This document shows, one piece after another, positions 33,362-43,710 of a stretch of DNA of 64,000 nucleotides. A model generated the notes under the pieces. That model saw only the letters and a list, made by a program, of their open reading frames with translations. It searched no databases and was not told where the DNA came from. Positions within the stretch are counted from its first letter, which is position 1. Every line of letters begins with the position of its first letter. Origin of the DNA: Cymodocea nodosa (taxonomy: Eukaryota > Streptophyta > Magnoliopsida > Alismatales > Cymodoceaceae); the NCBI GenBank assembly GCA_036874045.1, contig CM072343.1, forward strand, positions 8,080,001-8,144,000, given 5' to 3'. The position numbers were made by a program, and so were the translations under genes.

Positions 33362-35493
33362 TGTTTGGGTTTTCCCAGCACTACACTAGAAAACTTGGAT
33401 TTGTTACTTCTATTTTTACTTAGTTAATTTATCTTTATGCCTATTCTTTCTTTTAGAAGTAAACAAACAACCTTTAATACAATTTAAATATTAATTCCAA
33501 TTTGTACTTTAACTGCAAGTGCGCAGTGTCTATTGTATCAGTGTGCAAGTAAAGGTCGATCCCATAAGGAATTGTTGACGAATTTAAGAAATGTTTGATT
33601 GTGAACAATTCAAATTTATATTTCATAAGCACTCTGTTGAGTTACAGTTAACTCAACAGACTAAATTCGTTGAGTTATGGCTAACTCAACGAACTATCCT
33701 CGTGGACTTAAGTTAACTCCACGAGCCTGTCTCTTCTTTATAATACTGCTATTTACAGAGGAATTCGGCCAACCATTGGGCGATTCCACAGATTGTAAAT
33801 AACATCAATTAAGCTTTTTAATGCTAGTTAACATTGGATTTATCATTAAGCAATACTAACATTCAGATGATTCAAACAGTCACCATTAAAATCTTTAAGT
33901 TTTTTTGTACGAACCAATTTCAGTAAACTGTAAAATTAAAACTAACATAAAACAATCATAAAACTGATACAGATAACATTAATCACAATACAACACAAAC
34001 AATACAACACTCAAATACAACATACAAACAAAGATAAATTGTTTTTGGTATTTTTGTTTTGATGTGAACATGGAAATGGGCGAAAGGTGAAATGTAAAGT
34101 AATCTCACTTGATAGTAAATACTTCTGACACAACTTGCAACGCGATTACACCACTAAAAATTAAACCACTTACAATTCTGTCTCCTCTCCCTATAGAATC
34201 GCGAGTCCAGAATTGTAAGATGATCTCCTCTTCAGCATACTGGCATCAACCCGAAGCCAAGGCTAAAAGCTTTACGATCTCCTAAAATATGAGTCGGTGC
34301 TTGGTGAAAATGTCTTCCCTTCCTGCGACACGATCACTCCTCACAGTGGTTGTCAGGCACTATGTTTGGCTCAGAATCGACCCGACATCAGGCAAGTATC
34401 CTCACAGACCTCCGATGATTGGTGATTATGGTGGTGATAACGATGGTTGGTGTGATACTTCGGAGAATCACCGATACTGTCTGTAGAAAGCTCGGTGCTC
34501 CTCCTTTGTATACATTGGTCGTCCATCGATCACACTTTCTTCTTTTTTTCTTCTTTTCTTTTATATTTCTTCAGTAGTAACTGCTTCTACTTGAATGATC
34601 GGTTGGATTTCCTTCCTTCAAATCAACGGTGATGCTTCCTTCTCCATGTGCGATTGAATTCCTGCGTGATACGTGCAAACATGGTTTTTCCTTCCAACTG
34701 TCTGTTCCTGCAACCGCTACAGTGGAATTTTAGAAAATAACTATAAAATACATGCAATAAAGAAATAAGCCGCTAACCTAACGCATTACCTTAGTGTATA
34801 TTCATGTAACTCAACGCGTGCAGTTATACTAACTTAACGAGTTAAACATGTGCATCTCACGTGATATTCTAAAGCATTTAAATTCAACACGTGCATAAAA
34901 TACATGCAATAAAGAAATAAGCCGCTAACATAATGCGTTACCTTAGTGTATATTCATGTAACTCAACACGTACAGTTATGCTAACTTAACGAGTTATAAC
35001 TTAAGTAAATCTACCAGATCTCGACATGTGTCAACAGCAGTTTAAACATAAAATAACATTTCGGAGAGTTACAGGTATAACTATCCGATGCTTAGATACA
35101 TTTTTGGATAGTTATAGCTAACTCATCGAAAATTCACTTAAGACATTCATTCTAGTTTCAACACGTGTACATTTGGAAATAATAAAATATTCTCTCTAAA
35201 CATAACTGTTCGGCAATTTAAACATAACTATCCGATACATATTCGGTCTGTTAAACATAACTGTCTGAAATATCAGAAAATTTAGATACTTAAGAATTTC
35301 ATAGCCTGCAACTTATTGACAGTTCATAAATGTACTAAATTAACATTAATTCCCAAAATTAAGTAGATTCTTCAATTAAAGCATATAATAGTGCAATTAT
35401 AACATAATGGCTTAATTCTCATATGATAAGCTAAATATTATGCAATTAACCATCATTTAACCGTTAATAATATGCACTTTTTCATTCTAAACA
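33362..35493 (-). repeat. Solo family A LTR (A2) in the P2 accessory ORF
   Basis: A 2132-bp LTR in minus orientation, TGTTTGGGTTT...CATTCTAAACA, with a perfect AGACT duplication (33357-33361, 35494-35498). It belongs to subfamily A2: in LTR orientation it ends AAAACCCAAACA after a CTAGTGTAGTGCTGGG block. It carries both GTTGAGTTA and CGGATAGTTA motif sets (34790-35280). Confidence 0.9.
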
Positions 35494-35498
35494 AGACT

Positions 35499-36536
35499 CT
35501 TCAGCAAATTTTTGAGAGAATTCAAGAAAGAAGAGTGGAGAGTTCTACCGGCTCTCCACCATAGATAGAAGTAGAAACAAGAAGACAGGAATCTCCGAAT
35601 CATTTCCAACAAATTCAAGTTCAGCATATTGAAGAAGAAATTCAAGAACAAACCCCTCTAGAGCAACAAATTCAAATTCGTGACCTGGTTGAAGCAATAG
35701 TTCTAAATGAAGTACACTTTTGGAGTCAGGAAGTATACAATAAATATCAAGAGATTAGGAGTTATGATATTATATACAGTAGACCAGTAAACTGGGATGA
35801 TATGAATTAAATTAAAAAATTATTTGAGTTTCAAAGTCTACTACAATTTATTTCTCAGTAGAGAGGGCATGTAGTATGTGAAAATCTAATGTCTTGCTTT
35901 ATGCAAACTTGAGAGAGGAGGAAGGAAAGTTAATTTCCAACATGGAGTAAGCTGATGTATAGATAACACTTGAGCTTCTCCACAATATTTTTGGATTGCA
36001 AAATGAAGGAATAGAAATTCTAGAGAGTATAACTGCAATCGAGTGGACAGAATAGGAAATAAAGGACTATTTAGCTATCAATCCTAGTGTGCCATTATTA
36101 AACAAATTGAAGTACTTAAATGGTAAAGCACACATGGTAGCTAACATTTTGATTAAAAATGTCTACCAACGATAAGGCCATGATATTGAGCTTAGTTAGT
36201 TTGTTAAATGGGACACATATGTAGTAGTGAACAGAATTCAAATTAATTGGTACAAAGTTTTTATCTCCAAGTTGAGAGTAGCAAAGAAGAAACTATTCTA
36301 CGGAGATCTGATTCCACTACTGATGGTGGAAAATATAGACTTCACAAAATGGACATCTAAAAGGATAAGATCTAGAGCCATTTCAGTGAAGGAGTACAAA
36401 AATTATAATGCTACAGCTATTGAGGTATTTGGACCTTCTAGGGACATCATAGGAGATGTTGAATAGATAAATTAATTAGAGTAACAACTAGAAAAAGCTC
36501 AAGAAGGAAGTAGATGAACTTAGAAAAAAGGACTAA
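35499..36536 (+). pseudogene. P2 accessory ORF, C-terminal part with plant-transposon-protein-like domain
   Basis: Recognisable segments include SCFYANLREEEGKLISN-like sequence, LLNKLKYLNGKAHMVANIL, WYKVFISKLRVAKKKLFYGD and LIPLLMVENIDF (36227-36466). The pattern (FYANLRE...; ...AKKK..YGDLIPLL) resembles the 'putative plant transposon protein' domain found in ORFs of Ty3/gypsy plant elements. It ends in a short coiled coil (LEKAQEGSR...KKD). Function unknown. Several breaks. The domain call is from memory of the family and needs a profile search. Confidence 0.6.
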
Positions 36537-37584
36537 TGTATTGTTCATCTACTTATTTTTTAAAAAAATATATTTTTGACTATATGTAAATGTAACTATT
36601 TATATAAATGAATGTTTGAATTTTAGATGTTTTTGAATTCGTGTTTGAGAATGAATGATATAATTGAGAACTGTATTGAATATTATATAACTGTTTAAAG
36701 ATGTGCACGATTGTTTAAAAGTTTTACAATTTTATGAATGACATGATTAAATGCACGATGATTGGTTAAAGCTTGAATATATCTGCATGCTGAAAAGTAA
36801 AATGTAAATTCTACATAACAGGAAATGAACTGTAAGTTAAATATGCATATAATGTTTAGATTTGAAGGAGTTTAAATTAGAACACTGCATTAATGACATG
36901 TATTTAACTTTATTTAAGTTAACAAAATGCAAAGAAAAAAAAAATATAGAAGTTAATACGAGGAGTAAGTTTTAGAAATTTGCTGAGTGTTAACTCAACG
37001 AAGTAAGTTCATTGAGTTAACCTTAAACTCCACGAGGTCAATAATAACATAGAAGGTCACTCCATTGAGTTATCTGTAACTCAATGAGGTTAGTCTATGG
37101 AGTTAGCAAATAGACGATGAAGCTAGTCTATTGAGTTATTTGTAATTCAATGAGATTAGTTCATTGAGTTAGAAACAGTAACTGAAGCTAGTCTGTTGAG
37201 TTATCTATAACTCAATGAGGTTAGTTTGTGGATTAAGCTGAACAGTTATTCTTTTAGCCATGAACGAAACTTCATCAATTTAGCGATTACTGAAATTTGA
37301 AATTAGAAGAAGAACACGTATCCATAAAATTAGGAACCATACTGCACGTTACAAGACACGTTCTTGCAACGAGATTCATTTGCCTTATGAACGTGCATCA
37401 TAAATATAGAACAGAATGTCATTTACGAGTTACTAGCACTTAAGGAAAGAAAAGAAAATTCGTTGGGGAACTAGAAGGAGAAGCAACTGATTCAACTTCA
37501 TTCGTCAACAACTACTTACTGAAAACAAAGCATTAGTCTAGTATGTAATTAATCTTTTGCTATTTTACTTTATGTTAAGAGTTT
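36537..37584 (+). other. P2 spacer between accessory ORF and capsid, with hairpin cluster
   Basis: About 1 kb of AT-rich DNA without an ORF. At 36985-37235 lie at least five inverted-repeat units (CCATTGAGTTATCTGTAACT, TTGAGTTATCTATAACTCAA and similar). A CATAAATATAGAAC TATA-like run is at about 37399-37412, and a leader-like stretch leads to the capsid ATG at 37585. M1 has the same organisation at 47767-48757. The layout suggests a separate transcription unit for capsid and F-box; this is inference. Confidence 0.55.
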
Positions 37585-38933
37585 ATGAGCACATGGATTC
37601 GTTCTCCTAGCACTAAACGATTAGTAAGAACACCTACATAGGATTATACAACATAGAAGAGTACTGAAATATTTTCTGAATTGGACTTTAATGAAATCCT
37701 TAGGGGTGTAGCTAACCTTTCTTTAAAAGAGAACGAAGATATGGCTGCTCCAGTAGAAAAACCATTAGGGGAAATTCTGTATCTTGAACTAGTTGATGAG
37801 CCTTCATGTATTCGATTGCCAAACTTTGAGGGAGATAGGTTTGAATTGAAATCTAATTATATTAGTTAATTACCACACTTTTATGGATTAGAAAGAGAAG
37901 ATTCCTATTATTTCCTTAGAAAATTTAACGAAGTTTGTCAAATGATGAAAATGCAGAACATGAGTATTGATGCTTTTAAACTTAGATATATCCCTTTTGC
38001 TTTAAAAGACACAACTAAGAGATGGTTATATAATCTGTCACCTGATTCAATTTCTGCATGGACTGAAATTTGCTCTATTTTTTTAGAAAAATATTATCCA
38101 ACACGTCAAACGATTAAAAAGAAAAAGGAAATACTAATGTGTAGCCAAAAACAGAGAGAATCATTTTGGAAATATTTTGAAAGATTTAAAGATTTACTAG
38201 TTCAATGTTCACATCATGCAATGAGTAAAGCACAATTAATAGGTATAATTTATGAAGGCATAGATATTTCAACTAAATCTTTATTAGAATCTATATGTCA
38301 GAATGAATTTTTAAAACTGTGTAGTGAAGAAGCATGGGCATACTTAAAAAACTTTGCAAAAAGAATTCCATAGTGGGAAAACTTGGCTGAAGCTATTACA
38401 GATAAAAGAATATTGCCAAGGGGAATGATTGAAATAGATTCAAGTACTATGCTTGAAGTTAAATTAATTGAGTTAACAAAGAAAATAGAAGAGTTATCAT
38501 TAAATCAAAAACTAGCAGAAAAGAATGCAAATATTAATGACTTAGAATTATTTATGCTAGAAACCAGAAAGATAACTTTGGAAATTCTTATAACCCTAAT
38601 TGGAGAAATCACTCGAACCTATCTTGGAGAAATAACAACTTCTAGGGAGGAGAAAATATAAATGATAAAAATATAAGTTATGAAGTATTAATTGAACAAG
38701 GATCTAGAATAGAGAAGTTAGAAAAGATAATTTAGCAATTAAATAATCGTCTAGATCTTGTATTTGGAAATGTTGCCATTTAGAATCAAAATATAAATAG
38801 AAATATACCCCCTAGATAGAAGGAATCAATAGAAGTTAGACCTACTAGAGGATTGCCAATGCAAGTAGTGCCTAACCTTGTTAACAGAATTGTTAACGAA
38901 ATTGATACCTCCTTTGGGAGGGAAGCTAAATGA
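37585..38933 (+). pseudogene. gag: P2 capsid (Retrotrans_gag) gene, located 3' of pol
   Basis: The start is ATG 37585 (M-S-T-W), conserved in M1. Capsid signatures run from about residue 30: LPNFEGDRFELKSNYIS, a FREF..V-type block, DAFKLRYIPFALKDTTKRWL, LSPDSISAWTE, FLEKYYP and ESFWKYFERFKDLLVQCSHH. These match PF03732-type gag of Athila/Tat elements. In such elements this domain is followed by a CCHC knuckle and protease. Here a YNPNWRNH-type motif appears near 38600 without a knuckle, and the gene ends before an F-box gene. M1 has the same arrangement. A few breaks. Confidence 0.8.
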
Positions 38934-39157
38934 AGTATTATAACTAAAACAATTATGTATAATATAGTAATTAGAAAAATATAAAAAGAAAAGAAAAAAT
39001 ATGTAAGTTTAATTATAGTTAGTAATATTGTAGAGTTATTACTTAACTCAACGAGCTTAGTCCGTTGAGTTATGACCTAACTCCACGAGGGTATGTAAGT
39101 AGCTATGTTAATTTTATCTCTGCTAAATTTTGTTTATGTTATATAGAATCACAACAG
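38934..39157 (+). promoter_or_regulatory. P2 capsid/F-box spacer: hairpin and candidate 56-nt intron
   Basis: The inverted repeat TAACTCAACGAGCTTAGTCC...GTTGAGTTATGACC (39050-39082) precedes a GTATGTAAGT...TTATATAG segment of 56 nt (39091-39146) just before the F-box ATG. M1 has the same hairpin and an equal-length segment with GTAAGT/CAG ends. An open frame also runs through the segment in P2, so splicing may be optional or absent. Confidence 0.45.
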
Positions 39158-40117
39158 ATGGAATTGATGAAATTACCACTAGATGCACTGAGGGAAGTAT
39201 TGAGTAACCTATCTACTAAAGATCTATGTAGATTGTGTTGTGTGTTAAAAGAAATTAAAGAATGTGTTAGAGGAAAATATTTTCATGGACTACAAGCTGC
39301 AAAAATGACTAAGATTAGAGATGGATTTTTATGGAAGTCATTTAATCGTAGTTCAATCAGCTATGAATATCTGAATATGGAAGAAACTCTTGGAATTCCA
39401 CCCAATACATTAGAAGGAATAGATCATATTATGGGTATAAATGAAGGATTAATTATTTACAGAACCAAACCAAGGTATACAATTCTGTTACCCGATATTT
39501 TGATTAGAAATCCTATCACTAGAGAAGAATGCAATATAGGAAGGCCTAATAGATTTGAAGTACCTACTAAAAATTATGGGTCAGCATTAACATTTTCTGA
39601 TAAAAATTTGACAATTCCTAAAAAATTGTATTACTGGAGACCAACTGGAAATTGGGGTGAAGATTTATGTTTAAGTGTGTATAATTTATGAATAGATCTT
39701 GGACTGAAAATACTATGATATATCTAGGACAGAAAGCATTAATTAACAATATTACAGATATATCTAGTCACACTTGATTAAAGCATACATGTCATACTTG
39801 ATTGATATATATATCTAGTCACAGATATATCAATTGCATTTAGATCTGATTTATACATAGTAAGCATAGACAGTTATGATGATGACTTTATAGAAATATT
39901 ACCTATACCTAGCGATATAGTTGAACCACCATCTATGGAACATGATAAAATTCAATTAGGAATGTGGTATAATGAATATGATGATCCTACTTTATGTCTG
40001 ATAAGAAGGCAGGATGAACTAATGAAATTTCAAATATGGATTATGAAAGACCTAAATGAATGGAAATGGGAAGAGGAATATATTGAAATATCTATAGAAA
40101 TAGAAACAACTACATAA
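39158..40117 (+). pseudogene. F-box protein gene captured by family A (P2 copy)
   Basis: The open stretch to 39691 begins with an F-box: MKLPLDALREVLSNLSTKDL then CRLCCVLKEIKECV, matching the LPxDLLxEILSRLPxKxLxRxxxVCKxW pattern. After the F-box come LWKSFNRSS, a NPITREECNIGRPNRFEVP segment like the 'NPxTRE' element of F-box-associated domains, and LYYWRPTGNWGEDLCL. A further stretch (39935-40117) holds GMWYNEYDDPTLCL. F-box proteins link targets to SKP1/CUL1 ubiquitin ligases. Overall size, about 320 codons, fits plant F-box/FBA proteins. The C-terminal half is broken. No transcript evidence. Confidence 0.7.
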
Positions 40118-40318
40118 CTTGGAATAGAAAAGGATCCCTTTCTGCGTTTTAATTCATTAATGGAAATACACTTATATTTAGTATTGATAACATACTACAA
40201 GTTTACAAGTTAAAAAAGAGAGCGGACTACATTAAAATAGAATTAATAGCAAGAAGAATTATGCCTAAAAAGTTTGCTTGGACTTACACATTTATTCCAT
40301 TTGTTACTACTTTTCAAT

Positions 40319-42517
40319 TGTTTGTGTTTTCCTAGCACTACACCAGAAAAACTTGGATTCGTTACTTCTATTTTTACTTAGTTAATCTATCTTTCTGCCT
40401 ATTATTTCTTTAGAAAGTAAACAAACAACCTTTAATACAATTTAGATATTAATTCCAATTTGTACTTTAACTACAAGTGCACAATGTCTATTGTATCTGT
40501 GTGCAAGTATAGGTCGATTCCATAGGGAATTGCTGAAGAACTTTAGAACTGTTCGTTTGTTAATAATCAAATTTATATATTCAATAAGCTCTCCATTGAA
40601 TTACAGTTAACTCAATGGACAAAGTTCGTTGAGTTATGGCTAACTCAACGGACTAACCTCGTGGACTTAAGTTAACTCCACGAGTCTGTCTTTTCTTTTT
40701 AGTACTACTATTTATAGAGGAATTTGGTCAACCATTGGGCGATTCCACAGATTGTAAATAACATCAATTAAGCTCTTTAATGTTAGTGAACATTGGATTT
40801 ATCATTAAGCATAGTAACATTCAGATAATTCAAATAGTAACCATTAAAATCTTTAAGTCTTTTGAACGAACTAATTTCAGTAAACTGTAAAACTAAAACA
40901 AACATAAAACAATCACAACACTGATAAAGATAACATTAATCATGATACAACACAAAAAATACAACACTCAAATTCAACATAAAAACACAGATAAATTGTT
41001 TTTTGGTATTTTTGTTTTAATATGAACATGGAAATGGGTGAAAGGTGAAATGTAAAGTAATCTCACTCGATAGTAAATACTTCTGTCACTACTTGCAACA
41101 CGATTATACCACTGAAAATTAAACCACTTACAATTCTGTCTCCTCTCCCTATAGAATCGCGAGTCCAGAATTGCAAGATGATCTCCTCTTCAGCATACAG
41201 GCATCAACTCGAAGCCAAGGCTAGAAGCTTTACGATCTCCTAAAATATGAGTCGGCGCTTGGTGAAAATGGCTTCCCTTCCCACGACGCGATCACTCCTC
41301 AGTGGTTGTCAGGCACTGTGTTTGGCTCGGAATGAACCCAATATCAAGAAAGTATTCTCACAGACCTCCGATGGTTGGTGATTGTGGTGGTGGTAACGAT
41401 GGTTGGTGTGATACTTTGGAGAATTGCCGATACTGCCTACAGAAAGCTCTGTACTCCTCCTCTGTATACACTGGCCGTCCATCGATCACACACCCTTCTT
41501 TTTTTCTTCTTTTCTTTTATATTTCTTTAGTAGTAACTGCTTCTACTTGAATGGTCGGTTGGATTTCCTTCATTCGTATCAATGGCGATGATTTCTTCTC
41601 GCTACGCGATACGTGCAAACGTGGTTTTTCTCTTCCAACTATCTGTTCCTACAACTGCTACAGTGACATATTAGAAAATACATAGTCTATGGAGTTATAA
41701 ATAACTCAACAGACTTTGTTTGTTGATTTAACTATAAAACACGTGCATAAATTTAACTATCCGATGCTCAGGTGCATTTTGGATACTTATAAACTTAACT
41801 ATCCGATGCTCAGATGCATTTCGGATAGTTACAAATAACTCATCGATATATAACTTAAGTAAATCTACCAGATCTCGACACATGTTAGCAGCAGTTTAAT
41901 AATAAAAGAAACATTTCGGAGAGTTACAGAGCTAACTATCCGATGCTTAGATGCATTTTAGATAGTTAGAGATAACTCACCGAAAATCCACTTAAGTCAC
42001 TTTCCCAGAACATGACACGTGTCCTCAGCTATTTTATAAATAAAAAGAGATTTCGAAGAGTTACACATATAATTGTTCGATGCCTAGCTGCAATTTCAGA
42101 TAGTTATAGATAACTCACCGAAAGTTCACTTAAGTCATGCATTATGGTTTCGACACGTGTACTTTAGGAAATAATAAAATATTCTTTCAAAACATAACTG
42201 TTCATCAATTTAAACATAACTACCTGACATGTTCGGTCTGTTAAACATAACTATCCGAAATATGTTTGGTATGTTAAACATAACTGTCCGAAATATCAAA
42301 AAATTTGGATACTTAAGAATTTCACAGCCTGCAACTTACCGACAGTTCAGAAATGTACTAAATTAACATTAATTCCTCAAAATTAAGCAGATTCTTCAAT
42401 TAAAACATATAACAGTGCAATTATAACATAATGGCTTAATTCTCATATGATAAGCTAAATATTATGCAATTAACCATCATTTAACCGTTAATAATATGCA
42501 CTTTTTCATTCTAAACA
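40319..42517 (-). repeat. Solo family A LTR (A2), perfect TCAAT duplication
   Basis: A 2199-bp LTR in minus orientation, TGTTTGTGTTTTCC...CATTCTAAACA. It is flanked by TCAAT (40314-40318, 42518-42522) in the P2 3' non-coding region. It has the A2-specific CGGATAGTTA/AACTATCCGA arrays at 41755-42300 and the GACACGTGT G-box at 42014 and 42139. Confidence 0.9.
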
Positions 42518-42522
42518 TCAAT

Positions 42523-43710
42523 CATGTTCTTAAATTGTGATTTTGTACTTTTAATGTTGTGTGTATTCTGCATTTATGTTTAGGAAATAAAGAAAAAAAA
42601 AAACAAAATATCAATCCAGTTTGTTGGTATCTATTTTAGGAAACCAACTAGCTTGCTTGTGAGCCACAAAAGGCATAGGAGCCTGGGTTCCACACAAGAC
42701 ACTAATTTAACTATTTATGTTTTGTTATTTTGTTATATATTTTACTTTTATCTATGAATGAAAAAAATTTTAGAATCAAAAATCAGAAGATATTGAAGGA
42801 GATACAAAAGAACAAGGTATGTAATTGATTACTTATCCTGAATTTACATTCAAACTTAGTTTGTGGAGTTATTAATTAACTCAACAAATTAAGTTCATTG
42901 AGTTAGGTGCTAAGTCAATGAAACAACATTCATGCCTGCTACATTTACTGTATTTACTGTAAAGTTTTTTACATTGAGGACAATATAAAATGTAGGTATG
43001 GGGATGAGGTAATTAGATTAAAAGCCAAGTAATTTTGTTAATTAGAGGAATTAGAATGGTGCTGCAAAATTTTGTGGAAACTGAAATTGAAATTTTTATT
43101 TATGAATTTGCTGTAACTAACTGAAATTTCTTGTAACTATCTGATAATTGAAACTGTAAAAAACACAACACTGTAACTACTTGAATGTTATTTTATATAA
43201 GATGCTACAAAATTTTACTATTATACAAATTTGATATAGTATCTTATGTTTTTGCTAAATTTTATGAGTTTAACAGTTTCACGATTTTAAAAGAAATCAG
43301 AATGCTTAACTGAAACTCAATAAATGATTTGAAATCTTGAAAGAGCTGAAATGTTGATTTTTGGATTAAATGAAATACATATGATCAATGATACATTTGA
43401 TTTGATTGATTAAACTTGTAGAATGATTTATGTGTAAATCTTATTAAACTACAAAAAAAGTATGAGCTTATTGATATGGATTCATGTTTTCAGTGAATTA
43501 TAGAGCAGAATTATATGAGATTTGTGTTTTATTGCATCTGTATTAATGAAATACATATATATACTGTGTTGAAAAGAAAAAGAAAAAAAAGAGAAAAAAT
43601 TTGAGAGTTTATTGACTTGTTTGATCACAAGCCTTTTGTATTTGAGCAGATAGGTATGTAAGGATTGTTGAACTGAAAAAAGACTCTTTAAATCTGACAA
43701 CCTAAGATCC
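42523..43710 (+). other. P2 3' non-coding region
   Basis: No coding signal. The stretch matches M1 (18259-18500 and 12484-11500, minus). It contains the hairpin AACTCAACAAATTAAGTTCA...GAGTTAG (42865-42908), a TTTACATTGAGGACAATA block and a GTAGGTATGGGGATGAGG run (42995-43012), equivalent to the conserved G-rich block of Athila/Tat 3' regions. It stops at about 43710, about 570 bp short of where M1 has its polypurine tract. Confidence 0.6.

Noticed and set aside
34289-34486. About 65-residue frame starting MSRCLVKM, recurring at 2080, 41302, 44989 and 62423 antisense to family A LTRs
   Set aside because: It recurs only because the LTR recurs. It varies freely in length and end among copies, and no domain is recognisable.
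37541-37610. GTATGT...CTCCTAG intron candidate before capsid
   Set aside because: The conserved capsid ATG (37585) lies inside it, and the only AG before that ATG would leave a 39-nt intron, too short. M1 does not help.
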